Source: Elephas maximus indicus (lineage: Eukaryota > Chordata > Mammalia > Proboscidea > Elephantidae). From it: 64,000 nucleotides of DNA. The notes under the pieces are model-generated. The model saw only the letters and a list, made by a program, of their open reading frames with translations. It was not told the origin of the DNA and did no database searches. The translations under genes and the position numbers were made by a program. Location: assembly GCF_024166365.1 (NCBI RefSeq), contig NC_064843.1:60040532-60104531 (forward strand), in the 5' to 3' direction. This document shows positions 1 through 11,746 of this stretch, one piece after another (the first letter of the stretch is position 1; every line of letters starts with the position of its first letter).

Positions 1-144
1 TAAGTGACAGGTGAGCGAAAAGCTGCGCCCTGAGCCAGCAACCACTTCTGGAACCCGCGACCTACTCCACAGCCTTGAGCCCTCACGGTTCCCTGGTGCC
101 GAGTGGCAGGGCTGATAGCGGCTTGCTGTGGTGGGGCAGGCACA

Positions 145-620
145 GGACACAGCCCTAACCCCTAGCCCCCTGGGGTAACCTCCGTAGAGACTCAGCCAGT
201 GCAAGCAGGCTGCACACTGACACAGCTAATGAGAGAACAAACAAGCAACCATGGGGAAGCAGCGACTGTTTTCGGAGCCTGGAGCCAGCGTCTCAGTCAG
301 AAAACCTTGGCGTCGGGCTTTGGACTGGGGGCAGGGGAGCTGAGCACAGCATCCTGAGATGGCGCAAACACGGGATGCAGCCCTAGCCCCCTGAAGTGAC
401 CTCGGGAGAAGCCCAGCCAGTGCATGCAGGCAGTGCAGCGATGCGGCTGACAGGAGGAGAAGTCACTGGGAGGCAGTGACTGGTTTTAGAGCCGGGAGTG
501 CAGCATTCTCGCCGGGGAACTGTGGCACTGGGCTTTGGACTGGGAGCGGAGGAACTGACCACTGCTTCTAAGACAGCACATGCATAGGACTTGGGCCTGA
601 CCCCCGGGGGCAATCTCGAC
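145..620 (+). repeat. Tandem monomers in the L1 copy A 5' UTR
   Basis: Related segments recur about every 215-227 bases: a 'cagccctaacccctagccccctg' type block near 145, 372 and (diverged) 587. The 'gggctttggactggg' block occurs near 315 and 531. This gives roughly 2-3 diverged monomers, GC- and CpG-richer than the rest of the element. Tandem promoter monomers are known from rodent L1s; a promoter role here is inferred. Confidence 0.6.
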
Positions 621-1612
621 CCAGCCAACAGCACACATGCTACCCAACCCTTGGGAATCTCAGATAAAACAGTCCTCACCAACTACTCTCTTCTATCTGA
701 TCCCTCCCCTCCCCTTCCCAGGCAGCTTCATTAACACTGGAATTTCCTGGGCCAGAGAGTGAAGTGCTCTATGTTTTTTTTGTTTGTTTGTTTTGTCTTT
801 TCCTAACCCATTCTCCTGGCCTGAGAGAAGCAGCTACAAAAAGCCCAGGGACCAAAAATCCTTCCCTGACTCCCCGAAATTGGACTAAAAATACAGAACA
901 AGCTCCAGCCAAGCATATGAGATCCACAGTCTTGGGCTTTCATCCCTACAGGTAACAAGGTGGCTATTATAATGCAAAGGCAATTCTGATAGGGATCTGA
1001 CTGTAATTGTTTTAGGGATTACTGGAAAGACAAGTTTCCCTGGTCTGATATCTCTACTTTTTAAACAGAGCCCTCACTGACCCACAACAGGGAACTGAGG
1101 GCTGAAGCTCCCCCCAGACCACCTAGCCTCTTGCCTTAGGGATCTAAGAAGGGTGACAACTACCAATCTGTAGAGGTACTTGCATTTGGGGCCTAAGGTA
1201 CAGGTGCAGAACCCACCCACCAAGGTGCTTTACAAATAGAGACACACCTACCTCACTGGCACTTGGGGGAAGCCTGTCAGCATCCTGCCCCCCCCCCGGA
1301 GTGTGACCCCCTGCTGCTACTAGAATCTGGGGCACACAACTATCACCACTACTCCTCTAAGTGAATAGGTGACAGTCTACCCCACACACTTGGTGACCCA
1401 AAATCAGATTCTACTCAAGAATAGTGAATGGACTCTTAGGCTTATATTTCTGGTAACAGCCCAAACCAGCTGGTAAGAAGACATAAGTGATTCAAAGGCT
1501 ACAACAATCAAGACAGCGCAATCTAGTAGCCCATCTATGTATATTGAAACAAAACAAAACAAGATAAGACTCAGTGAGCAAATATAAAACAAATCATTAC
1601 AATATCTTATAG

Positions 1613-2639
1613 ATGGCTCAGAGACAGCAGTCGATATCAAACCACATAAAGAAGCAGACCATGATTGCTTCTACAGCTCCCCAAATTAAAGAATCAAAAT
1701 CTGTCCCAAATGAAGATACAATCCTGGAATTGCCAGATGCAGAATATAAAAAACTAATTTACAGAATGCTTCAAGACATCAGGGATGACCTCAAAAATGA
1801 AATAAGGCAATCGACAGAAAAAGCCAAGGAACACACTGATAAAGCAGTTGAAAAAATCAAAACGATTATTCAAGAACATAGTGGAAAAATTAATAAGCTA
1901 CAAGAATCCACAGAGAGACAGCATTCAGAAATCCAAAAGATTAACAGTAAAATTACTGAATTAGACAACTCAATAGGAAGTCAGAGGAGCAGAATCGAGG
2001 AATTGGAATGCAGAGTGGGGGAGTTGGAGAATAAGGCAATAGACACCAATGTAGTTGAAAATTCAGATAAAAGAATTAAAAAAAAAATGAACAAACCCTA
2101 AGAATCATGTGGGACTCTATCAAGAAGAATGACTTGCGTGTCATTGGAGTTCCAGAACAAGGAGGGATAACAGAAAATACAGAGAGAATAGTTGAAGATC
2201 TGTTGGCAGAAAACTTCCCTGACATCATGAAAGACAAAAGGATATCTACCCAAGATGCTCATCGAACCCCATATAAGATTGACCCAAAAAGAAAATCACC
2301 AAGACATATTATCATCAAACTTGCCAAAACCAAAGATAAAGAGAAAATTTTAAAAGCAGCCAGGGATAAAAGAAAGGTCTCCTACAAAGGATAATCAATA
2401 AGAATAAGTTCAGACTACTCAGCAGAAACCATGTAGTCAAGAAGGCAATGGGATGACATATATAGAGCACTGAAGGAGAAAAACTGCCAGCCAAGGATCA
2501 TTTATCCAGCAAAACTCTCTCTCAAATATAAAGGCGAAATTAAAACATTTACAGATAAACAGAAGCTTAGAGAATTTGCAAAAACCAAACCAAAGCTACA
2601 AGAAATACTAAAGGAAGTTGTTTGGTCAGAAAATCAATA
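1613..2639 (+). pseudogene. L1 ORF1 (RNA-binding chaperone), broken
   Basis: ORF1p is the RNA-binding trimer-forming protein of L1 ribonucleoproteins. The N-terminal half (1613-2101) is a long charged coiled-coil region. The second half starts with the WDSIKKNDLRVIGVPE segment typical of the ORF1p RRM domain and runs to WSENQ and a stop near 2639. Breaks: the frame shifts in the A-rich run near 2078-2090, and there are in-frame stops near 2392 and 2434. The layout and length (about 340 codons) match ordinary mammalian ORF1p, so this was once a complete gene. It cannot make a full protein now. Confidence 0.9.
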
Positions 2640-3094
2640 ACATCAGATAACAACACAACACAAGGTAACAGAACAGAACATCCTGATATCAACTCAAATA
2701 AGGAAATCACAAAAACAAATTAAGATTAATTTTAAAAAGAAAAAAATGCTCAAAACAGGGAATCATTGAAGTCATTATGTAAAAGATCACAATAATCAAA
2801 AAGAGAGACTAAATACAGAAAGCATAGAACTGCCATATGGAGAGGAAAACAAGGCGATATAGGACAATAGAAGTTAGGTTTTTACTTAGAAAAAATAGGG
2901 GTAAATATTAAGGTAACCACAAAGAGGTCTAACAATTCCATAACTCAAAATAAAAACCAAGAAAAACATACCGACTCAGCAAACATGAATTCGACTACTA
3001 TGAGAAACACACAATTTACAAAGAAAAATGTCTCAGCACAAAAAAGTAAGTGGAAAAATGAAATTGTCAACAACACACAGAAAAAGGCATCAAA

Positions 3095-6000
3095 ATGACA
3101 GCACTAAAAAAAAAAAAAAAAACACATACTTATCTATAATTATGCTGAAGGTAAATGGACTAAATGCACAAATAAAGAGACAGAGAGTGGCAGAATGGAT
3201 TAAAAAAAACACGATCTGTCTATATGCTGCCTACAAGAGACACACCTTAGACTTAGAGATACAAACAAACAAAAACTCAAAGGATGGAAAAAAATATATC
3301 AAGCAAACAACAATGAAAAAAGAGCAGGAGTAGCAATATTAATTTCTGACAAAATAGACTTCAAAGTTAAATCCACCACAAAGGATAAAGAAGGACACTA
3401 CATAATGATAAAAGGGACAATTGATCAGGAAGACATAACCATATTAAATATTTATGCACCCAATGACAGGGCTGAAAAATACATAAAACAAACTTTAACA
3501 GAACTGAAAAGTGAGATAGACACCTCCACAACTATAGTAGGAGACTTCAACACACCACTTTCGGAGGATAGGACTTCCAGTAAGAAGCTCAATAGAGACA
3601 CGGAAGACCTAATTGCTACAATCAACCAACTTGACCTCATAGACTTATACAGAACACTCCACCCAACTGCTGCAAAGTATACTTTTTTTTCTAGCACACA
3701 TGGAACATTCTCTAGAATAGACCACATATTAGGTCATAAAACAAACCTCTGCAGAATCCAAAACATCGAAATACTACAAAGCATCTTCTCAGACCACAAG
3801 GCCACGAAAGTGGAAATCAATAACAGAAAAATTAGGGAAAAGAAATCAAATACTTGGAAACTGAACAATACCCTGCTGAAAAAAGACTGGGTTATAGAAG
3901 ACATTAAGGAGGCAATAAAGAAATTCATAGAATGCAACGAGAATGAAAACACTTCCTATCAAAACCTCTGGGACACAGCAAAAGCAGTGCTCAAAGGTCA
4001 ATTTATATCGATAAATGCACACATACAAAAAGAAGAAAGAGCCAAAATCGGAGATCTGTCCCTACAACTTGAACAAATAGAAAGCGAGCAACAAAAGAAT
4101 CCATCAGGCACCAGAAGAAAACAAATAGTAAAAATTAGAGCTGAAATAAATGAAATAGAGAACAGAAAAACAACTGAAAGAATTAACAAAGCCAAAAGTT
4201 GGTTCTTCGAAAAAATTAACAAAATTGATAAACCATTGACCAGACTGACTAAACAAATACAGGAAAGGAAACAAATAACCCGAATAAGAGACGAGATGGG
4301 CTGTATCACAACAGACCCAACTGAAATTAAAAGAATCATATCAGATTATTACGAAAAATTGTACTCTAACAAATTTGCAAACCTAGAAGAAATGATGAAT
4401 TCTAGAAAAACACTACCTACCTAAACTAACACAATCAGGAGTAGATCAACTAAATAGACCCATAAAAAAAAGAGATGGAAAAGGTAATCAAAAAACTCCC
4501 AACAAAAAAAAAAAGCCCTGGCCCGGACGGCTTTACTGCAGAGTTCTACGAAACTTTCAGAGAAGAGTTAACACCACTACTACTAAAGATATTTCAAAGC
4601 ATAGAAAATGATGGAATACTACCTAACTCATTCTATGAAGCCACCATATCCCTGATACCAAAACCAGGTAAAGACACCACAAGAAAAGAAAATTACAGAC
4701 CTATATCCCTCATGAACATAGATGCAAAAATCCTCAACAAAATTCTAGCCATTAGAATTCAACAACATATCAAAAAAATAATCCACCATGACCAAGTGTG
4801 ATTTCTACCAGGTATGCAAGGTTGGTTTAATATTAGAAAAACCATTAATGTAATCCACCACATAAATAAAACAAAAGACAAAAACCACATGATCTTATCA
4901 ATTGATGCAGAAAAAGCATTTGACAAAGTCCAACACCCATTCTGGATAAAAAATCTCAGCAAAATAGGAATTGAAGGAAAATTCCTCAACATAATAAAGG
5001 GCATCTACACAAAGCCAACAGCCAACATCACTCTAAATGGAGAGAACCTGAAAGCATTTCCCTTGAGAACGGGAACCAGACAAGGATGACCTTTATCACC
5101 GCTCTTATTCAACATTGTGCTAGAGGTCCTAGCCAGAGCAATTAGGCTAGACAAAGAAATAAAGCGCATCCGGATTGGCAAGGAAGAAGTAAAATTATCT
5201 CTATTTGCAGATGACATGATCTTATACACAGAAAACTCTAAGGAATCCTCCAGAAAACTAGTGAAACTAATAGACGAGTTCGGCAGAGTCTCAGGTTACA
5301 AGATAAACATACAAAAATCACTTGAATTCCTTTACATCAACAAAAAGAACATCGAAGAGGAAATCACCAAATCAACACCATTCACAGTAGCCCCCAAGAA
5401 GATGAAATACTTAGGAATAAATCTTACCAAAGATGTAAAAGACCTATACAAAGAAAACTACAAAGTACTGGTGCAAGAAACTAAAAGGGACCTACATAAG
5501 TGGAAAGACATACCTTGCTCATGGATAGGAAGACTTAACATAGTAAAAATGTGTATTCTACCAAAAGCCATCTATACATACAATGCACTTCCGATCCAAA
5601 TTCCAATGACATTTTTTAAAGTGATGGAGAAACAAATCACCAACTTCATATGGAAGGGAAAGAAGCCCCGGATAAGTAAAGCATAACTGAAAAAGAAGAA
5701 GAAGGTGGGGGGCCTCACTCTACCTGATTTTAGAACATATTATATAGCCACAGTAGTCAAAATAGCCTGGTATTGGTGCAACAACAGACACATAGACCAA
5801 TGGAACAGAATTGAGAACCCAGATATAAATCCATCCACATATGAGCAGCTGATATTTGACAAAGGCCCAGTGTCAGTTAATTTTTAACAAATGGTGCTGG
5901 CATAACTGGATATCCATTTGCAAAAAAATGAAACAGGACCCATACCTCACACCATGCACAAAAACTAACTCCAAGTGGATCAAAAGCCTAAACGTAAAGA

Positions 6001-6942
6001 CTAAAACGATAAAGATCATGGAAGAAAAAATAGGGACAACGTTAGAAGCCCTAATACAAGGCATAAACAGAATACAAAACATTACCAAAAATGATGAAGA
6101 GAAACCCGATAACTGGGAGCTCCTAAAAATCAAACACCTATGCTCATCTAAAGACTTCACCAAAAGAGTAAAAAGACCACCTACAGATTGGGAAAGAATT
6201 TTCAGCTATGACATCTCTGACCAGCGCCTGATCTCTAAAATCTATATGATTCTGTTAAAACTCAACCACAAAAAGACAAACAACCCAATCAAAAAGTGGG
6301 CAAAGGATATGAACACGCACTTCACTAAAGAAGATATTCAGGCAGCTAACAGATACATGAGAAAATGCTCTCGATCATTAGCCATTAGAGAAATGCAATA
6401 TAAAACAATGATGAGATTCCATCTCACTCCAACAAGGCTGGCATTAATCTAAAAAACACAAAATAATAAATGTTGGAGGGGCTGCGGAGAGATTGGAACT
6501 CTTATACACTGTTGGTGGGAATGTAAAATGGTACAACCACTTTGGAAATCTATCTGGCGTTTTCTTCAAAAGTTAGAAATAGAACTACCATACAACCCAG
6601 AAATCCCACTCCTCGGAATATACCCTAGAGAAATAAGAGCCTTTACACAAACAGATATATGCACACCCATGTTTATTGCAGCACTGTTTGTAAAAAAAAA
6701 AAAAAATTTTTTTTTTTGCACTGTTTACAATAGCAAAAAGCTGGAAGCAACCAAGGTGTCCATCATCTGATGAGTGGTTAAATAAATTATGGTACATTCA
6801 CCCAATGCAATACTATGCATCGATAAAGAACAGTGACGAATCTGTGAAACATTTCATGACATGGAGGAACCTGGAAGGCATTATGCTGAGTGAAATTAGT
6901 CACATGCAAAAGGACAAATACTGTATAAGACCGCTATTATAA
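3095..6942 (+). pseudogene. L1 ORF2 (endonuclease-reverse transcriptase), broken
   Basis: ORF2p nicks target DNA and reverse transcribes L1 RNA. The ATG at 3095 begins MTALKK and leads into an 18-base A run. The endonuclease domain shows [24 protein letters not shown] and SDHK. The Z and RT domains follow, with [12 protein letters not shown] near 4515, the catalytic [11 protein letters not shown] near 5205, and the WKGKKPR segment near 5655. The C-terminal Cys-rich motif [18 protein letters not shown] is still readable at 6472-6525. The protein ends RPLL-stop at 6942. At least six frameshifts or stops interrupt it (for example near 3333, 4424, 4800, 5090, 5686, 5887 and 6450), so it is a relic. 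Confidence 0.93.
6690..6717. other. A-run/T-run micro-insertion with 9-bp duplication
   Basis: Inside ORF2 of copy A, about 28 bases made of a pure A run followed by a pure T run separate two copies of GCACTGTTT (6681-6689 and 6718-6726). The second L1 has only one copy of this segment, so this is a later insertion with a target-site duplication. Confidence 0.7.
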
Positions 6943-6992
6943 GTTCTTGAGAAATAGTATAAACTGAGAAGAACACATTCTTTTGTGGTTAC

Positions 6993-7023
6993 GAGGAGGG
7001 GAGGGAGGGAGGGTGGGAGAGAG
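6993..7023 (+). repeat. G-rich polypurine tract of the L1 3' UTR
   Basis: Successive GGGG/GGG runs (gaggaggggagggaggga, continuing to 7020) lie just after ORF2, where mammalian L1s usually carry a guanine-rich tract. It has more than four G-runs with short spacers, so a G-quadruplex is possible. The second L1 has the same tract on the opposite strand near 41808-41836. Confidence 0.75.
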
Positions 7024-7413
7024 TTATTTACTGATTAGTTAGTAGATAAGAACTACTTTAGGTGAAGGGAAGGACAATACCCAATACAGAGAAGGTCAGC
7101 TCAACTGGACTGGACCAAAAGCAAAGAAGTTTCCAGGATAAACTGAATGCTTCGAGGGTCAGCAGAGCAAGGGCAGTGGTTTGGGGACCATGGCTTAAGG
7201 GGACTTCTAAGTCAATTGGCATAATAAACTCTATTATGAAAACATTCTGCATCCCACTTTGAACTGTGGCGTCTGGGGTCTTAAATGCTAACAAGTGGCC
7301 ATCTAAGATGCATCAATTGGTCTCAAACCACCTGGATCAAAGGAGAATGAAGAATACCAAGGTCACACGATAACTAAGAGCCCGAGGCAGAAAGGGCCAC
7401 ATGAACCAGAGAC

Positions 7414-7650
7414 TTACATCATCCTGAGACCAGAAGAACCAGATGGTGCCTGGCCACAACCGATGACTGCCCTGACAGGGAGCACAACAGAGAACTCCTG
7501 AGGGAGCAGGAGAACAGTGGGATGCAGACCCCAAATTCTCATAAAAAGACCAGACTTAATGGTCTGACCGAGACTAGAAGAATCCTGGCGGTCATGGTCC
7601 CCAAACCTTCTGTTGGCCCAGGACAGGAACCATTCCCGAAGACTACTCAT
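7414..7650 (-). other. Antisense 78-codon ORF in L1 copy A 3' UTR
   Basis: On the strand opposite to L1, an ATG at 7650 opens 78 codons ending SSGLRMM and a stop at 7414. The same frame stays open upstream to about 7923 but without an ATG. The second L1 has an ORF of the same length, start and stop (41177-41413), with clearly similar residues (REWFL..ANRR, GLFMRIWGLHPT, FSVVLPVRAVI). Function unknown; it may be open merely through base composition. Confidence 0.4.
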
Positions 7651-7974
7651 CAGACATGGAAGGGACTGGACAATGGGTTGGAGAGAGATGCTGATGAAGA
7701 GTGAGCTACTTGTATCAGGTGGACACTTGAGACTGTGTTGGCATCTCCTGTCTGGAGGGGAGATGGGAGGGTAGAGAGGGTTAGATACTGTCAAAACAGT
7801 CACGAAAGGAGAGACTGGAAGGAGGGAGCAGGCTGACTCATTAGGGGGAGAGTAAATGGGAGTACGTAGTAAGGTGTATATAAGCTTATATGTGACAGAC
7901 TGACTTGATTTATAAACTTTCACTTAAAGCACAATAAAAATTATTTAAAAAAAGCAAAAAAAAAGTCAAAATAA

Positions 7975-8099
7975 TGTCTTGGGGTTGATAACCAATGTCA
8001 CAAAACAATACATGTACTATTTATTTAATGAGAAGCTAGTTGGTTCTGTAAACCTTTAACTAAAGTACAATAATAATAAAATAAAATCCTTTAAAAAAA
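7975..8099 (+). mobile_element. 3' end of an older L1
   Basis: The segment resembles an L1 3' terminus: 'tgtcacaaaacaatacatg', then 'ctgtaaacctttaactaaagtacaata', ending in A-rich sequence at 8090-8099. It suggests copy A landed next to or inside an older L1 tail. Confidence 0.5.
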
Positions 8100-9690
8100 A
8101 TGAAATGGAATGCATAAACATTGATATCCTAAGCTCAGTGAGCTGAAGTGAACTGTATTGGCCATTTTGAATCAGAGAATTATATAGTCTACTCTGCTGG
8201 GAACGACAAACCGAAAAGGAATGGTGTTGCATTCATCATCAAAAAGAACATTTCAAGATCTATGCTGAAGTACAAGGCTGTCAGTGATGGGATAATATCC
8301 ATATGCTTACAAGAAAGACCAGTTAATATGACTATTATTCAAATTTACCCATCAACCACTAAGGCTAAAGATGAAGAAACTGAAGACTTTTACCAACTTC
8401 TGCAGTCTCAAATTGATCAAACATGCAATCAGAATGCATTGATAATTACTGATGATTGGAATGTGAAAGTTGGAAACAAAGAAGAAAGATTGGTAGTTCG
8501 AAAATACGGCTTTGCTGATCGAAATGATGCTGGAGATCGCAGGATAGAATTTTGCAAACCAACGACTTCTCCATTGCAAATACCTTTTTTCAACAACATA
8601 AATGGCAACTTTACACATAGACCGCACCAGATGGAACACACAGGAATCAAGTCAACTGCATCTGTGGAAAGAGACAACGGAAAAACTCGGTATCATCAGT
8701 CACAACAAGGCCAGGGGACTACTGTGGAACAGATCATTAATTGCTCATATGAACATTCAAGTCGAAGCTGAAGAAAATTAGAAAAAGTCCATAAGAGCCA
8801 AAGTATTACCTTGAGTATATCCCACCTGAATTTAGAGACATCTCAAGAATAGATTTAATGTGTTGAACACTAATGATCAAATATCAGAGAAGCTGTGGAA
8901 TGATATGAAGGACATCAGATATGAAGAAAGCAAGAGGTCATTTAAAAGACAGGAAAGAAAGAAAAGACCAAAAGGATATCAGAAGAGACTCTGGAACTTG
9001 CTCTTGAATGTAGAGTAAAAAATGGAAAAATGATGAAGTAACAGAGCTGAACAGAAGATTTCAAGGGGCGGGGGGGGGGGGCGGCGTTCAAGAAAACAAA
9101 GTGAAGTATTATAATGAAATGTGCAAAGACCTGGAGTTAGAAAATCAAAAGGGAAGAACAAGCTTGGCATTTCTCAAGCTGAAAGAACTGAAGAAAAAAT
9201 CCAAACCTTGAGTTGCAATATTGAAGGATTCTATGGGGAAAATATTATATGATTTAGGAAGCATCAAAAGAAGATGGAAGGAATACAGAGTCACTATACC
9301 AAAAAGAATTGGTCAACGTTCAACCATGTCAGCAGGTAACGTATGATCAGGAACCAACAGTACTGAAGGAAGCAGTCCAAGGTGCACTGAAGGCTTTGGC
9401 GGAAAAACAAGGCTCCTGGAGTTGACGGAATGCCAACTGAGATGTTTCAACAAATGGATGCAGCACCGGAACCACTTGCTCATCTATGCCAAGAAATTTG
9501 GAAGACAGCTAACTGGCCTACTGACTGGAAGAGGTCCATATTTATGCCTGTTCCAAAGAAAGGTGATCCAACAGAATGTGGAAATTATTGAACAATATCA
9601 TTTCTATCACACACAAGTAAAATTTTGCTGAAGATCATTCAAAAGTGGCTGCAACAGTGCATCAACAAGGAACTGCCAGAAATTCAAGAC
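8100..9690 (+). mobile_element. RTE-type LINE, endonuclease and start of RT
   Basis: This BovB-like RTE fragment reads as an apurinic-type endonuclease: MNCIGHFESENYIVYSAGND, IQIYPSTTKAKDEETEDFYQLLQ, then IITDDWNVKVGN. It continues through degraded RT sequence such as APGVDGMPTEMFQQMDAA near 9415-9470. It stops in the RT domain near 9690 and lacks the 3' half and tail, which is odd for an element that is copied from its 3' end; a later deletion is the simplest cause. Stops and frameshifts are frequent, with a G/C homopolymer near 9065-9085. Confidence 0.85.
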
Positions 9691-10211
9691 TGTAATCACT
9701 GTGATTCATTTCTGTCATCTCATTTTTAGCCATTTGTCTCACTTTTTTCTTGTTTCTTGCCTCTCTTTCTCTTTGGCCCCCTTTTTGGTTGATTGAGACT
9801 CTCCCCATCATTCTTTTTTTCCTTCTGCTGGGTTGGAACTTATATACTCAGTTTTTATTCTTTATCGATTACACTAGCAATTTTAACCTGCATTTTTATC
9901 CAAACAATGGCCACTGTTAATCAGGGTGTTTATGCTCTTTTCAGACAGTACAATGATCCTAGAATGTTTTAACCTCAATTTTCCCCTGAAGATTGATATG
10001 CTACATTATAAAAATATTTAATTTCTTACTTGATTTCTTTTAACTCTACAAGTTAGTCATTACAGTTATCTCTTGCACAGTCAAGTTTGTTTAGATTTAT
10101 CCATGTATTTCCATTTTCTTTGCTTACCACTCCATCTTGCATTTTAACACTTTTTTTTTTCCTTAGGTCATGTTCCTTTTTAGCTGTGATTTCTACTTTG
10201 ACCTATTGGTT
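9691..10211 (-). mobile_element. Probable ancient L1 (L1M-like) piece
   Basis: AT-rich, pyrimidine-rich sequence. 'ttccttctgctgggttggaa' followed by 'tttattctttatcgattaca' resembles the inter-ORF part of old L1M elements read in reverse. No reading frame is preserved. Assignment is from memory of the family and is tentative. Confidence 0.35.
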
Positions 10212-10345
10212 ATTTAGGGGTATGCTGAGCTAACCAAAAGGTCAGCAGTTCGAATCCGCCAGTCACTTCTTGGAAACCTTATGGGGCAGTTCTACTCTGT
10301 CCTATAGGGTCGCTCCGAGTCTGAATCAAAGGCAACGGGTTTGGC
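10212..10345 (+). mobile_element. tRNA-derived SINE (elephant-type, short)
   Basis: Carries the block 'gctaaccaaaaggtcagcag ttcgaatccgcc' (a tRNA B-box-like GTTCGAATC), then 'atggggcagttctactctgt' and the 'cctatagggtcgc' tail. The head is degraded. Confidence 0.85.
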
Positions 10346-10557
10346 TTGGATTTAATTACCACGTGTTTGGTTTCTAATTTCTTTTCATTGTGGTTAAAGA
10401 ACACGCTTTGCATGATTTCAAGCCTTTTAAATTTATTGAAACTAGTTTTATGTCCTAGCATATGGCCTATCCTGGAGAACATCCTGTGTGTACTTGTGAA
10501 GAATATGTTTTCCGCTGCTGTTGGGTAGAATGTTCTGTAGATGTGTGTTAGGTATAG

Positions 10558-10668
10558 CTACGCTGTTGTTAGGTGCCATCAAGTCATTTCAACTCATAGC
10601 GACACTGTGTACAACAGAACGAAGCACTGTCCAGTCCTGCACCATCCTATAACTACAGTGTTGTTCAA
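10558..10668 (-). mobile_element. RTE/SINE 3' tail fragment
   Basis: 'gctgttgttaggtgccatca' followed by 'actcatagcgacactgtgta' is the reverse complement of the RTE 3' end (cgctatgagtcgga ... ggcacctaacaacaac). It is inserted in the ancient L1. Confidence 0.7.
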
Positions 10669-11587
10669 GCCTTTTATTTCCTTGATGATACTTGGTCTAG
10701 GTGTTCGAACCATTAATCAAAATGGGTTATTGAAGTCTCCAACTGCTGTTGTTGATTTGTCTATTTCTCTCTTCAATTATGTCATTTTTGTTTCATGTAT
10801 TTTGGGACTCTGTTGGTATGTGTATACGTATTTATAATCATATCTTCTTAATAAATTGATATTTCTATAATTATACATAACATATAATTTTGTCTCTAGT
10901 ACCAATTTTTGTTTTAAAGTCTATTTTGTGTATTCTAGTGTACTCAGCTGCCTTTTGGTTCCTGTTTGCCTGGCATATCTTTTTCCATTCTCTTGTTTGT
11001 TTACCTATTTGTGTATTTGAATCTAAATTGTGTCTTTTATAGACAGCATATTGGATTATATTTTACCCATTTTGCCAATCTCTGCCTTTTTATTGGCATG
11101 TTTAAACTGTTTCCATTTAATGTAATTATTGATAATGTAGGATATAGGCCTGCCATTTTGTTATTTGTTTTCTGTCTTATTTGTCACTCCATTCATCCAT
11201 GATACCCTTCTTTGGGGTTATGTAGGAATTTTCTACAGTAACATTTTAATTCCCATATTGTTTCTTTTACTGTTTTTGAGTTATTTTCTTCATGGCTGCC
11301 CTGGGGATTACAGTTCATATCTTAATTTATAACAATGTAGTTCAGATTAATACCAATTTAACTTCAACTTTATACAAAAATGCTCCTCTTCTGTAACTCC
11401 ATTCCATTCATCTTCTTTGTGCTGCTATCATTTTATAAACTGTGTTTATACATTGCATATCTATTAACACAGATGTAAAATTTTAGTTTTATGCAGTTAT
11501 CTTTTAAATCAAATGAGAGAAAAATAGAGTTAAAAACAAGTAATACATTTATACTGTCTTTTATATTTACCTATGCAATTACCTAGA

Positions 11588-11746
11588 AAACCTGGTGGCG
11601 TGGTGGTTAAGAGTTTGGCTGCTAACCAAAAGGTCTGCAGCTCGAATCCACCTGGCAGTCCTTGGAAACCCTATGGGGCAGTTCTACTCAGTCCTATAGG
11701 GCTGCTATGGGTCTGAATCGACTTGACATAACAGGTTTTTATGTAG
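11588..11746 (+). mobile_element. tRNA-derived SINE
   Basis: Nearly full: 'aacctggtggcgtggtggtt' head, 'gctcgaatccacc' box B, 'ctatggggcagttctactca' and a diverged 'gtctgaatcgacttgacata' tail. Confidence 0.88.

Larger units (their letters stand above)
1..7965 (+). mobile_element. L1 LINE, copy A (decayed, 5' end beyond window)
   Basis: A non-LTR retrotransposon in the order 5' UTR (1-1612), ORF1 (1613-2639), spacer (2640-3094), ORF2 (3095-6942), 3' UTR and A-rich tail. AATAAA lies at 7933-7938, just before the tail. Homology is plain from the ORF2 endonuclease and reverse transcriptase motifs and from matching the second L1 at 40884-48232 along its length. It is dead: ORF1 and ORF2 carry frameshifts, in-frame stops and a small insertion. 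The 5' boundary cannot be seen, so it is unknown whether it is full length. It is older than the second copy because it has many more lesions. Confidence 0.95.

Noticed and set aside
10240-10260. tRNA-like box B motifs (GGTTCGAATCC) throughout
   Set aside because: They belong to SINE heads; no cloverleaf with intact box A and acceptor stem was seen, so no tRNA gene is called.
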